Source: Defluviitaleaceae bacterium
GTDB taxonomy: Bacteria > Bacillota > Clostridia > Lachnospirales > WQUN01
Direction: 5' to 3'
DNA: 64,000 nt
Assembly: GCA_009780585.1 (NCBI GenBank)
Contig: WQZS01000002.1
Coordinates: 1-64,000 of the forward strand
Shown here: positions 44,190 through 53,695 of the stretch, piece by piece
Layout: each line of letters opens with the position of its first letter
Position numbering within the stretch: position 1 is the stretch's first letter
The notes under the pieces: generated by a model
What the model saw: only the letters and a program-made list of their open reading frames with translations
What the model was told of the DNA's origin: nothing
Databases searched by the model: none
Made by a program: the position numbers and the translations under genes

Positions 44190-44477
44190 ATGACAACAAC
44201 CATACAAAAATGGGGCAACTCAAACGCCGTCCGCCTACCCAAGATAATCATGGACGCGCTGTTCCTAAAGGAAAACGACCCCATCGAAATCATCCCCCAA
44301 GGCGACCACATCGTGCTTAAGAAAGCGACGCGTACGCGCAGGGCGAAGAAGAGCTTGGAAGAACGTTTCGCCGAATATACCGGGGATTACGAATGTGTGG
44401 AATACGATTGGGGTAAAGCGGTCGGCCGTGAATTCGATTGGGACAAACCCGACGGCGGGGAGGGTTGGAAGCAATGA
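44190..44477 (+). CDS. MazE-type (AbrB-fold) antitoxin
   Basis: A 95-residue antitoxin. The N-terminal swapped-hairpin domain reads TTTIQKWGNSNAVRLPKIIM, followed by ENDPIEIIPQGDHIVLKKA. The C-terminal acidic tail would bind and neutralise MazF. Start ATG 44190 with AAGGAG nine bases upstream. Its stop overlaps the toxin start (ATGA). Confidence 0.9.
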   Translation: MTTTIQKWGNSNAVRLPKIIMDALFLKENDPIEIIPQGDHIVLKKATRTRRAKKSLEERFAEYTGDYECVEYDWGKAVGREFDWDKPDGGEGWKQ

Positions 44478-44806
44478 CATACACACCCGCTCAAGGCGAC
44501 ATCATCATATTAAACTTTGACCCGCAAGCGGGGCACGAACAAAAAGGCCGGCGCCCCGCATTGGTCGTCAGCAACGTCGAATTCCACAAGCGCACGAACC
44601 TTGCAATGGTTTGTCCGATTACAAATACATTATCGGGGTTTCCCACACATGTTACGCTGGATCATCGGACCCGCACACGCGGCGAAATCATGTGCGAGCA
44701 AGTCAAATGCCTGGACCCGGCTGCCCGAAACGCCGTCTTCGCGGAGTCCGTTTCCGATTACATCTTAGACGAGGTAACCGATATTATTTGCGCGTTCGTC
44801 GAATAA
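44474..44806 (+). CDS. MazF/PemK-type endoribonuclease toxin
   Basis: A 110-residue toxin that cleaves mRNA at short sequence motifs. The family pattern is complete: GDIIILNFDPQAGHEQKGRRPALVVS, MVCPITNTLSGFPTHV and the C-terminal EQVKCLD. Start ATG 44474, preceded by GGGGAGG and coupled to mazE. Unlike the PemK locus at 63.1-63.4 kb, this copy is intact. Confidence 0.92.
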   Translation: MTYTPAQGDIIILNFDPQAGHEQKGRRPALVVSNVEFHKRTNLAMVCPITNTLSGFPTHVTLDHRTRTRGEIMCEQVKCLDPAARNAVFAESVSDYILDEVTDIICAFVE

Positions 44807-44841
44807 CGCAGCCCCCGTGGATTCGAAGAACTTCACCGTTC

Positions 44842-46044
44842 CTACCGTACCCGCCCGTACCGTACCCGCTCATATTCCTTCGTAAGCGCGTCGATGTCTT
44901 CATTCGGGCGTATTTTATCGGCTATCACATCCGGCGTGTCGCACAAATCGATGGACACGCCTTTTTTTATGTTCCGGTTTACTTTCTTGGCGAAGGCGCG
45001 ACGGACGGGGTGACGCGCGTCCGATTTAAAGCGCGGCAGGAACGCCGCAAGGTCGCCCAGCATGAACTTTAACTTGCCCAAGGCATCGTCGGGCATGAGG
45101 GAGTCTTCTTCGTCGCCGTCGGTTGTGTTGAAAAAATTCTTCTTAAAAAATTTAAAGATGATATAAAAACCGTATAGGATAAGCACACCCAATGGGATCA
45201 ACACGATAATCCCGCCTACCGTAAATATCCAATGATCAGCCGTCAGCCACCCTTCACCCTGCCAACCGTTATCCCCGGTAAACCGTTCATTATCCATTTC
45301 ATCTTCGTACAGGTATTCCCCTGATTCTTCCCCAACGGCTTCCTCATCCGGCGACCGCGCGGTTAAACGCCGTATATAATTGGACGCGGCGATTATCCCC
45401 CTGCTGATCAACCGCCATACGACGGGGGAAAACAACGACGCAATGCCGAATGTGATAATGAAAACCAAAAAACCGTTGATCAGTACATTGTTGGCAGCCA
45501 AAATGCCGCGCGTGGGGGTGGTATTTCTTACAAGCTCGGGGAGTTGTTCGATACGTTTGTCCAGGTTATCCATGTGGGTGACAAGCAACGCCATGGAAAT
45601 AAAGACCAATGCCATGGAAAAATAGAACCGGGGAATGTCATCGTTAACGGACGCGAAACGGTTGACCGCGTTGAACATGGCGTAAAAGAGAACCACCAAC
45701 ATTACGATATGGCCGTTTTGGGGTCGCCATTCGCCGCTGTTGCGCATTTGTACGGAATAATAGATACATAGAAGGGTGACAGCCATCATGGGGACAAATT
45801 GACCAATCGTGTATATCAATATAAAAGGAAACGCGAGGAACAAAATGTGAATAATGAAGAATGTTTTCATGATAAATACGTTTTTGCGCACCCAATACAG
45901 CATATAAAACGGGACAATCAATATCAGATATATCCAAGGTATCGTATTAAAAATAACCAAATGCGCGGATGCGAGTATGGTGAAAAAGATCAGAAAAGCC
46001 GCCATATTGGCGAACGTATCCTTGACGATCTCCCGCGGCTTCAT
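44842..46044 (-). CDS. Membrane protein with DUF4129-like C-terminus, TgpA-like without transglutaminase
   Basis: A 400-residue membrane protein. About six N-terminal helices, one near residue 205 and one near 290 are followed by a cytoplasmic tail. The last 60 residues (HPVRRAFAKKVNRNIKKGV, then DVIADKIRPNEDIDALTKEYE) resemble the DUF4129 end of TgpA-like proteins, but the transglutaminase domain is missing. It is the last gene after MoxR and DUF58, where a TgpA-like protein usually sits. ATG 46044 overlaps the DUF58 stop by one base; GGAGG eight bases upstream supports it. Exact role unknown. Confidence 0.7.
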   Translation of the reverse strand: MKPREIVKDTFANMAAFLIFFTILASAHLVIFNTIPWIYLILIVPFYMLYWVRKNVFIMKTFFIIHILFLAFPFILIYTIGQFVPMMAVTLLCIYYSVQMRNSGEWRPQNGHIVMLVVLFYAMFNAVNRFASVNDDIPRFYFSMALVFISMALLVTHMDNLDKRIEQLPELVRNTTPTRGILAANNVLINGFLVFIITFGIASLFSPVVWRLISRGIIAASNYIRRLTARSPDEEAVGEESGEYLYEDEMDNERFTGDNGWQGEGWLTADHWIFTVGGIIVLIPLGVLILYGFYIIFKFFKKNFFNTTDGDEEDSLMPDDALGKLKFMLGDLAAFLPRFKSDARHPVRRAFAKKVNRNIKKGVSIDLCDTPDVIADKIRPNEDIDALTKEYERVRYGRVR

Positions 46045-47147
46045 TATAGGTTCCTCCAAATTTTAATTTCGGTGGATTCCGCCAAAATTATTTCCGCGTC
46101 GTTTTTCACGGGTATGACTGCTTGTACCGCCAACCCGCGTGCCGCCATCCCTTCGACTGCCGATATGAAATCCGCCCCATGGTACGTGGAAATAATGACA
46201 TACACGCTCCCCTTATCATCGAGGGTATCCAAATAAGCGGAAATAGAATTGGGCCGGAACGCCAAGCCCAACCGGGCCAGCGCGCGGTAAATCGCATACA
46301 ATTGGGCGGTTTGCGTCCCGCGGGGGATGTACGTATTTTTACCGGCCACAACGTCCCGTCCGTTGGTGTAAAAACCCACGCTTACGTCTTCGTTAAGATA
46401 ATGGTGGGCGAACGTAGCCGCCAGGCGTATGGCTTGTTCATACAATTCTTCGGACGAATGGATGGAGCAATGCTCCATATTCAATATAATTTCCAATTGT
46501 TTGGACGACGTGGGCGCGTGGATGTTGACCATCAGTTCCCGCGCGACGGCGGTCGCCTTGAAATTGATATTGCGTAACGGGTCTACAGGCGCGTACTCCC
46601 GTATACCGCGGAAGGTAAAGGGGTCGGGGTTGATCAGCGCGCGTACCGTCAGCATAACGTCCACGTTGTTGATGATGACCGAAAGCCCCTCAAATTCCGT
46701 AAGCAACCCGGGGAAGACGGTGAGTTCGTTCGGACAGTTCAAATATTTATGGTACGTCTGCGTATGGAGCAGGTTGCTCCCTAATAAGCGTACGCGGCGT
46801 AACCGATATACCCCGCGCTTCCCGCATGTGAAGGGCAGCTTCCTCCGCACGCGTTTGTACGCCATGACCGAAAACACGCCAACCTTCATCGATTCGCCTG
46901 TTTCAAACGCGCTGCCGCCCGAAAAGATCAGATCAGACGATAATTGGTATTCAACCATCAGCCACGGCAGGGGCAGGATTTTTTTGTTCGCGATTTCCGC
47001 ACGCAAATATAATTTATCCCCTTCGAACGCTTCCTTACCGGAAAAACGGAACAATGCCGTCAAATCCTTGTCCCAATATTTTCGGTAGGCATACGATTGC
47101 AAGAAGATAACGCTCAAAATAATCATGCCCATGACGACGATAAACAT
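46044..47147 (-). CDS. DUF58 family protein
   Basis: A 367-residue protein with two N-terminal hydrophobic segments and a DUF58 core (DPFTFRGIREYAPVDPLRNINFKATA). A von Willebrand factor A-like remainder (EIILNMEHCS, then VYVIISTYHG) follows. DUF58 proteins are partners of MoxR ATPases, probably in assembly or maturation of envelope complexes. It lies between moxR and the TgpA-like gene; the three are coupled by small overlaps or an 8-base gap. Confidence 0.88.
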   Translation of the reverse strand: MFIVVMGMIILSVIFLQSYAYRKYWDKDLTALFRFSGKEAFEGDKLYLRAEIANKKILPLPWLMVEYQLSSDLIFSGGSAFETGESMKVGVFSVMAYKRVRRKLPFTCGKRGVYRLRRVRLLGSNLLHTQTYHKYLNCPNELTVFPGLLTEFEGLSVIINNVDVMLTVRALINPDPFTFRGIREYAPVDPLRNINFKATAVARELMVNIHAPTSSKQLEIILNMEHCSIHSSEELYEQAIRLAATFAHHYLNEDVSVGFYTNGRDVVAGKNTYIPRGTQTAQLYAIYRALARLGLAFRPNSISAYLDTLDDKGSVYVIISTYHGADFISAVEGMAARGLAVQAVIPVKNDAEIILAESTEIKIWRNL

Positions 47148-47155
47148 CTAAGGGG

Positions 47156-48124
47156 CTACCTTTTCGTTTTCCATTCTTCGACCGGGGCGGTTACAGCGGC
47201 CTTCACTTCGTCCAGCACCGTTTGGACCGAGGATGAACCTCCCCTTCGGTTCATGCCCCCCTTTAGGATAAGCCTATGGCCGAACACGTAAGGCATCAAT
47301 TCCAAGATATCCTGCGGCGTTACAAAGTCCCCGCCGTTGACCGCGCGCCAAGCCTGCGCCATCTTGGCCAACGCCAATATCCCCCGCGTGGAAATCCCCA
47401 TGGAAACAAGCTCATGGTTCCGCGTGGCTTCCGCCAAATCGACGATATATTTAAAAATCACTTCATGTACATAAACGCGCTTTACGGCGGCTTGCATGTC
47501 AAGCAAATCCCCTGCCGAACATACCGCTTGCAACGTATCCAACGGATTCCCGCTTGCGCCGTCCGGCGCGATAAACCGCTTTAATATATCCGTACTTTCC
47601 TCCGAAGTGGGGTAACCCAGTTTCAATTGCAGCAGGAAACGGTCGAGCTGCGCTTCGGGCAAGGGGAACGTCCCCTGCGTTTCGATGGGGTTTTGCGTGG
47701 CGATGACGAAATACGGGGCGGGCAACGGATACGTCGTGCCGTCCACCGTAATCTGCCGCTCCTCCATGGATTCGAGCAGCCCCGATTGCGTACGCGGCGT
47801 AGCGCGGTTGATTTCGTCGCCCAGCACGATGTTGGCGAACAGACTACCCTTGCGGAAGGTAAACGCGCCGTCCTTTAGGTTATAGAAATTGATTCCCGTC
47901 AACTCGCTTGGCAGTAAATCCGGCGTAAATTGCACGCGCGAAAATGCGCAGTCGAAGGATTTCGCCAGCGCCTTCGCCAGCACGGTCTTGCCTGTACCGG
48001 GTACGTCCTCCAGCAGTACATGCCCGCCCACCAACAGCGCGGCGAGGATGAGCTTGATTTCTTCCGTTTTGCCGATGATAACGGTTTCGATGTTGGCGAT
48101 GATTCGGTTGATATCTCTAACCAT
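47156..48124 (-). CDS. MoxR-family AAA+ ATPase
   Basis: A 322-residue MoxR chaperone ATPase. Walker A is EDVPGTGKTVLAKALAK, Walker B lies in VLGDEINRATPRTQSGLLE, and the sensor region reads VIATQNPIETQGTFPLPEAQ. It acts with the DUF58 protein encoded next. Its ATG overlaps the upstream ABC ATPase stop by one base (TAATG), linking it translationally to the exporter genes. Confidence 0.94.
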   Translation of the reverse strand: MVRDINRIIANIETVIIGKTEEIKLILAALLVGGHVLLEDVPGTGKTVLAKALAKSFDCAFSRVQFTPDLLPSELTGINFYNLKDGAFTFRKGSLFANIVLGDEINRATPRTQSGLLESMEERQITVDGTTYPLPAPYFVIATQNPIETQGTFPLPEAQLDRFLLQLKLGYPTSEESTDILKRFIAPDGASGNPLDTLQAVCSAGDLLDMQAAVKRVYVHEVIFKYIVDLAEATRNHELVSMGISTRGILALAKMAQAWRAVNGGDFVTPQDILELMPYVFGHRLILKGGMNRRGGSSSVQTVLDEVKAAVTAPVEEWKTKR

Positions 48125-48783
48125 TACTTTTGCTCCTTAAGTAAGCCGTCCTTCATTTTATATACATAGTCGGCCGATTCGGCGATCTCCGGGTTGTGGG
48201 TGACGATAACCACGCAATAATCCCGCGTATGAGCCAAGTGGCGCAGGATATCCATAACGGCGTTGCCGTTAGCGGAATCCAGGTTGCCCGTGGGTTCGTC
48301 CGCGAGGATCAACTTCGCGCCCGACGCCAGCGCACGGGCGATCGCCACGCGCTGCTGTTCGCCGCCGGATAGGTTGGCGGGGTATCGGCGGTATTTATCA
48401 TTGTCTATACCTACGGATTCCAGCAATACCCGAGCGCGTTCGACGGCTTCCCCACGCACCGCGCCCAACACCTCCATGGGGTAGCAAACGTTCTCCATCG
48501 CGGTCAGCAACGGGAATAAATGGAAGGCTTGGAACACCATGGATACCTTTTCCCGCCGATACCGGTCCAGGTCCATTCGGGCCAGGCTTTCTTCCCCGAC
48601 GTATATCGCGCCTTCCAAGGGTCGGTCCATCCCCGCCATGATGGAGAGCAGCGTGGTTTTGCCGCTGCCGGAGGGCCCTACGATGGCGTGGAGCTTACCC
48701 GCCTCCATTTCCGCGCTGACGTCCCTCAGCACGTCCCGCGTCCCCGCTTTGTAACGGTAACACACCTTTTCCAACCTTAACAT
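48124..48783 (-). CDS. ABC transporter ATP-binding protein, MacB/LolD type
   Basis: A 219-residue ATPase. Walker [11 protein letters not shown]-loop [11 protein letters not shown], signature [15 protein letters not shown] and Walker [14 protein letters not shown] are all present. It pairs with the large FtsX-type permease upstream. This type often exports or extracts lipoproteins, peptides or antibiotics. Start follows GGGGAGG. Confidence 0.94.
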   Translation of the reverse strand: MLRLEKVCYRYKAGTRDVLRDVSAEMEAGKLHAIVGPSGSGKTTLLSIMAGMDRPLEGAIYVGEESLARMDLDRYRREKVSMVFQAFHLFPLLTAMENVCYPMEVLGAVRGEAVERARVLLESVGIDNDKYRRYPANLSGGEQQRVAIARALASGAKLILADEPTGNLDSANGNAVMDILRHLAHTRDYCVVIVTHNPEIAESADYVYKMKDGLLKEQK

Positions 48784-48801
48784 ATTGATTCCTCCCCTTT
48801 T

Positions 48802-51800
48802 CTATTCCCGCACCTGCAGCAATTCCACCGGAGCCTTCGCGCTGATCACGAACGCCCCGATGGCCGAACCCGATAATATCCCGGTGAAATATACGCCCGC
48901 CAGCGCAAAGGGCGTGACCCCCAACGCGACCCCCGCAACCATTAAAGCAATCAACCCCAAGACAATACCGGCCGTACACACAGCCAATTGCTCCATACAC
49001 AGCGCAACCTGTGAAATTATTTTCGATTTTCCCAATACCCGCAAAATGGCGGCGTTTTTGGCGTTTTGCAGCATGGTGAGCAGCGAAAGCCCAAACGCCA
49101 GCACAAAAGCGGAGCCGATGGCGATGGGGTACAAAACCCGCAGCAACGCGAGGTTGCGCTCCATAGGCAGGATCACGTTTTCGATCACATCGTCCTCCAA
49201 CAGCAATTCCAGCGGCACCGCACCGACGGAACCCAAATGGTTCTGTGCCAGCGGCGCTTCCGTAAGGTCGCGCAGTTGCTGTAATTCACGGTTACGGGCG
49301 GGGTCCACGGTAAAGCGCGCCGTCATATAGGACGGCCGTCCGGTTTTCATACCGTTCCCCGCCTCATCGAACCACCAATGCCCCAGCGAATGGTAGTACA
49401 CCGCGGATAAGGGCATTACCAACGGATAACCCAAACGGCTGACCCCTCGGCTTAAGCCGCCATCGTATACGCCGATCACGATTGCCTCCTGCTCGATCCA
49501 ATCGTGCCAATTCCATGCTAAAATCGATTCAAGCGTTTTGAAGATAATTATTTCGCCGAGCTCACTATCGTAGCGTTCAAGCGATTCGCGGCTTATTAAT
49601 ACCGGAGTGGGCTTACCCTGCACGAACACGAAGTCTTCCTCACCGAAGCCCGGGGCGAATTCGATGGTCAAATCATCGCAGAAAATACCGAGCTGTTCGT
49701 CAAGCGGGGTTTTCGTATTCTCATCGATGAAACCTTCAAGGTTCGAAATCCCGAGCAAAAACGCTCCTTCGGCGATGGATAAGACCTCGAAATAGGAATC
49801 CTTCACAAAACCCGTGGCCAAAACCGCGTCCCAGGAGGCCGGAGCGATTAACGCGGGCCACCCGAATGTATTATCCTCTTCCTCTAATGGGTCGATCACA
49901 CGCTCCACTTCGGCATGGATAAGGGTTTCCGTCCAAAGCCGTTCGATTTCATATTCCGTGGAGTCGATCATATCGTTAAGCCAACCCAAGGAAAGTGTGA
50001 AGAGCAACGCCAGCATAACCGCCAAGCCGGTTTTTACCCGGGAACGTAATATGTGACGCAAGCCGTACCGTACAAAGGATCGTACCGCGTGCTTGCGGGT
50101 TTTGATCAAAGGCTTTTGCATCACGGCAAAGTTGCCGACGACGAAGCCCTCGGGTACCACGCCCGAATCGATGACCTTTTCCTTACGGCGGCGTCCTTGC
50201 ACGTTTCCTTGCAATTGCTCCAAGACGGAGCGGCGCACAGAGCCGAATCCCAGCACGAATATCCCCGTGAAGATAAACAGCGATATCCCCCCCGCCATGA
50301 CGAACAACCACCATATCCCCAACAGCGCGGTTACGGGGTCGGATTCATACCGCGCGCCGATACCGCCAAGCACCGCTTCCGCTTCCCCCAGCGCGAAGAA
50401 CCATCCGACGGCCGAACCGACCAGCACCGCGGGTATCCATATCAATATAACGGGGACGAACAACTGACCCAGCACGTCCCGCGACGTAACGCCCAACGCC
50501 TTGGCGATGGCTACGGACCGATGCCATTGGCGGATGTACAAAAATATCGCAAGCAATAAAACCAATACCGACGCGACGGAGAAAATGATCGTATTCGCCG
50601 TCAAAGACGTACGTATGGGATCGATAGCGGCGGCGATATGCGCGAAGCCGTTGGGCAGGAACACCGCCGTAAAGCCCAATGATGCCAAGGACGCGCGCGT
50701 TTCCCGAAGGAAGGCGTCCTCCAGGCGGGGTGAATTTAAAACGAAGCTGTACATACCCGTCAGTTGGGGCGAATCGTCCCAGCCGAAGCCCGCGGGTATC
50801 AGGCTCGCGGGGATATGGATTTCCGATATCGTAAAGTTATGGGAAATGGGCGGGTTATACCAATAAATCCCCACGACCTCCAGTTCCAATTCATGGGTGG
50901 GGAAGTCCTGCCAATGGTCGGCATGTTCGTTGCCGGTCATGGACCACCACCCGGACGGTTGATTGTCCCACCAATGCTCGATACCCCGCGCCCAGGTGCT
51001 GGCTGTGGGGGTATCGATCCACGACGGGCGGGGATTATCATGCAAGGTAAGGGTAAAAGTTTCCCCTACGCGCAAACCGCGGCGTGTGGCGAATTGAATG
51101 GGTATAACCGCTACCTGATTGCCGCTAAGGTAATCTTCATGGTTAAGCCAACGCCCGCCGGGGTAAAGCGGGGTATCCAACAAACGGACCGTACGGGTAG
51201 TGGTAAAACGCGGGATGGCCGTCATATCCTTCGTACCGATGACTGTAACGGCGGAATGGTTTTGGGTTCGCGTTTCATAATTGGGGATGGTATATCCGTG
51301 GATGTCCTCCATAAAGAAGACCATTTCCGTATGACAACTCCGCAGCGCGTAATCCGGACGGTTAAGCCAATAATGCCGTTCCCCTTCATCGATACGGGTA
51401 TTACGCAACCCGTCTTCCCCGACTAACGGCCGCAAATACCATGCCATGTTCGAGCCGATTTCCGTCGCGCCTATCCCCCCCGGCGAAGCGCGGAAAAAAT
51501 AGGATTCACCCACTTCCATACCTTCGAAGGGATTCCACAACCCTCTTATATATAATGCCGCTTCTTCCTTCGTGAGGACGACATGCATGTGATTCCTGCT
51601 TTGCAATGTGGTCGTTTGACCCAATTCGTTTGTAAAGACGCGCGTACCCTCCCGTAAGGTAAAGGGGTCGCCTAAAATAAGCTCATCTACGTGAATGCCA
51701 ACGCGAAGCGAGGGGTTATCGCTCATACCCCCGATCAACGCGGGCTTCAAAAATATTTGCCCGATAAAATAGTGGTCCAATACGTCCATATCCAAGCCAT

Positions 51801-52149
51801 GTAAGAAGGGAACGAAATAGTTGAAATGGGATTGGGACATGACATTGAGCCGATCCATCACCCCCCGTGTAAATGGGCGCGCGTCGGAAAACGCTACATG
51901 CCGGTTACCCGCGACGATTTCCGCCGCATCGGTAACGTCGTGGTGGTCGGTAAAGTTTTCGAAATATAAGGGGGACAGTATCCCGATGGAGCGGTAAAAC
52001 CCTTCGATACGATTGATTTCGCCGCTGACGATGATGTACTCGGTTACCCTCGCCACCAAAGCGAAAGCCGCCGCGCCGATCAAGACCGATAAAATAAAAG
52101 CCCGTATGGGCTGACGCAACACGGACTTTAAAAATATATTCGTCTTCAT
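48802..52149 (-). CDS. Large FtsX/MacB-type ABC permease
   Basis: A 1115-residue permease. An N-terminal helix (residues 13-38) is followed by an extracellular domain of about 480 residues. Three helices come next (around 530-650, with VASVLVLLLAIFLYIRQWH and the FtsX core). A second helix near 720 and second ectodomain follow, and the C-terminus has three more helices (around 990-1105). This is the double FtsX architecture of Firmicute MacB-like exporters. Its start shares bases with the end of the S41-like gene. Substrate unknown; the oligopeptide importer upstream suggests peptide traffic. Confidence 0.85.
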   Translation of the reverse strand: MKTNIFLKSVLRQPIRAFILSVLIGAAAFALVARVTEYIIVSGEINRIEGFYRSIGILSPLYFENFTDHHDVTDAAEIVAGNRHVAFSDARPFTRGVMDRLNVMSQSHFNYFVPFLHGLDMDVLDHYFIGQIFLKPALIGGMSDNPSLRVGIHVDELILGDPFTLREGTRVFTNELGQTTTLQSRNHMHVVLTKEEAALYIRGLWNPFEGMEVGESYFFRASPGGIGATEIGSNMAWYLRPLVGEDGLRNTRIDEGERHYWLNRPDYALRSCHTEMVFFMEDIHGYTIPNYETRTQNHSAVTVIGTKDMTAIPRFTTTRTVRLLDTPLYPGGRWLNHEDYLSGNQVAVIPIQFATRRGLRVGETFTLTLHDNPRPSWIDTPTASTWARGIEHWWDNQPSGWWSMTGNEHADHWQDFPTHELELEVVGIYWYNPPISHNFTISEIHIPASLIPAGFGWDDSPQLTGMYSFVLNSPRLEDAFLRETRASLASLGFTAVFLPNGFAHIAAAIDPIRTSLTANTIIFSVASVLVLLLAIFLYIRQWHRSVAIAKALGVTSRDVLGQLFVPVILIWIPAVLVGSAVGWFFALGEAEAVLGGIGARYESDPVTALLGIWWLFVMAGGISLFIFTGIFVLGFGSVRRSVLEQLQGNVQGRRRKEKVIDSGVVPEGFVVGNFAVMQKPLIKTRKHAVRSFVRYGLRHILRSRVKTGLAVMLALLFTLSLGWLNDMIDSTEYEIERLWTETLIHAEVERVIDPLEEEDNTFGWPALIAPASWDAVLATGFVKDSYFEVLSIAEGAFLLGISNLEGFIDENTKTPLDEQLGIFCDDLTIEFAPGFGEEDFVFVQGKPTPVLISRESLERYDSELGEIIIFKTLESILAWNWHDWIEQEAIVIGVYDGGLSRGVSRLGYPLVMPLSAVYYHSLGHWWFDEAGNGMKTGRPSYMTARFTVDPARNRELQQLRDLTEAPLAQNHLGSVGAVPLELLLEDDVIENVILPMERNLALLRVLYPIAIGSAFVLAFGLSLLTMLQNAKNAAILRVLGKSKIISQVALCMEQLAVCTAGIVLGLIALMVAGVALGVTPFALAGVYFTGILSGSAIGAFVISAKAPVELLQVRE

Positions 52150-52153
52150 CTAA

Positions 52154-53470
52154 TCACTCCATCTTGTTAATTACTCCCAATAATCCTTCATGCCTGTTAT
52201 CCAACCGATGGTGGTATATTGTATCCCCTTCCAGGAACCTGCCCTCATGATTGGTAAAGTACAGCGGGTTAAACCGCAGCGACGTCCCCGTATTCGGCAA
52301 TGGGATAAACGAGGTAGCCCACCCGGTTGCCGCCGGGTTTTCCTCATAGACGATCATAAACCCTGCTTCCTTAGCCATTCGTAAATACATGAGGTTGGCA
52401 CCGGACACGTTATCCGAGTCCACCAATAACCATACCTGCCCGCCGAAGACTGTATCCTCCCGTGGTTGGGCCGTTATATTAATAGAGAATCCGACTTCCA
52501 ACCGTTCCGGTATGCCGTAGGAAAATGACCGCGTCAACTCGCTGATTTCCGTCGGCTCGCCGAATCCGTACCACGTTTGGAACGCTTCGCCCACGCGTCG
52601 GGCAAACCACCCCGACAGGTAAAACGCGTAAAACCGTTCGGTTATCGGCGTATGGATCAAAGGCTCCATAATCAAGGGCAGAAAATAATCCCCAAACCCC
52701 GCGCGGACCCCGCGTATGTCAATCACCAAGTGTTCATAATCGTTTAAACCATCATAGAAATCCAACAGGCGCTGCCGTTCCGTATCGTAATCAAAACGCA
52801 GATAGGGGTTACGCGTTATGGGCTCGTACCCTTTGGGCAGGAAATGATTGACGCGTAAATACGCAATGCCTTCGGCCAAGGTATCGGTGACGGTATTATC
52901 GTTTCTTGCCTCTATATCAAAGCGGTCATCATAAAATTGCCAATCGTGAATCCCGTAAAAATAAGGCTGGACCATCCAATCGATTGTGGAAAATGGCTCC
53001 GATACAACCCGAATACCCCCAAAACCGCCAAGCAAGGATATAAAATTCCGGTCAATGAAATGCAGGAACATATTGGGGCTGAAATCACCCCGCGCCAAAT
53101 CCAACAGCTCTTCATAAACTGTTGCGGCGAAGTCATGGAAATCCTTACCGACGTGTTCCCCAACCATTTCGATAAACGGATAATGCGCGTCCATCGCGTT
53201 TACAATAGTATAAAAGTCATTGATCATGCCTTGTTGGATACGGGCGCGATTAACAGCCCGATTCCATTCCCACATTAATTCCGGCGGCTGCCCGCCATGG
53301 AAGTCGGGCAGCCGAACATGCGGGTTACGAATCGCCAAACTTACGGGTATGCCGACGATTAAGACGCAAACTAACGTGACACCGCCCCAATAAACGCGGT
53401 TTAATACTTTTTTATAACGCATAAAGAATATGGCGATACGTGTGCAAAGCAGGTCAAGCCGATACCGCAT
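52154..53470 (-). CDS. S41-like membrane-anchored peptidase, possibly degenerate
   Basis: A 438-residue protein with one N-terminal helix (about 25-46), so it faces outside. The C-terminal half has the tail-specific protease layout: AYLRVNHFLP, HLVIDIRGVRAGFG, and VWLLVDSDNVSGANLMYLRM, where the usual SASASE segment reads VSGANL. A catalytic serine may be present, but I cannot place the lysine partner, so it could be inactive. It lies between a small membrane protein and the exporter permease. A role in processing or handling an exported peptide fits, but is inferred. Confidence 0.7.
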   Translation of the reverse strand: MRYRLDLLCTRIAIFFMRYKKVLNRVYWGGVTLVCVLIVGIPVSLAIRNPHVRLPDFHGGQPPELMWEWNRAVNRARIQQGMINDFYTIVNAMDAHYPFIEMVGEHVGKDFHDFAATVYEELLDLARGDFSPNMFLHFIDRNFISLLGGFGGIRVVSEPFSTIDWMVQPYFYGIHDWQFYDDRFDIEARNDNTVTDTLAEGIAYLRVNHFLPKGYEPITRNPYLRFDYDTERQRLLDFYDGLNDYEHLVIDIRGVRAGFGDYFLPLIMEPLIHTPITERFYAFYLSGWFARRVGEAFQTWYGFGEPTEISELTRSFSYGIPERLEVGFSINITAQPREDTVFGGQVWLLVDSDNVSGANLMYLRMAKEAGFMIVYEENPAATGWATSFIPLPNTGTSLRFNPLYFTNHEGRFLEGDTIYHHRLDNRHEGLLGVINKME

Positions 53471-53476
53471 TAAGCC

Positions 53477-53692
53477 TTACCCCGCCCACACATGGAAGAT
53501 GAACCAATAGATAAAACCCAATATCCCGCAAAATACCAACACGAATGGGAAAAACACGACAAAAGCCGCTATGATCATCGCCGGAAGGTCGCCCTTTTCC
53601 AGTTCCAGGGGTTCTTCCGTTCTCGATTTTTCGATGATCGCGTCCGCTTGTTCGCGGGTCATCCCCCGCTTAAATTTTTTACTTAAAAACAT
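53477..53692 (-). CDS. Small membrane protein
   Basis: A 71-residue protein. The first 35 residues are basic then acidic (REQADAIIEKSRTEEPLELEK), followed by a long hydrophobic part that can make one or two helices (residues 37-68). It starts 3 bases after oppF ends and stops 6 bases before the S41-like gene, so it bridges the two halves of the run. I do not recognise it. Confidence 0.7.
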   Translation of the reverse strand: MFLSKKFKRGMTREQADAIIEKSRTEEPLELEKGDLPAMIIAAFVVFFPFVLVFCGILGFIYWFIFHVWAG

Positions 53693-53695
53693 AGG

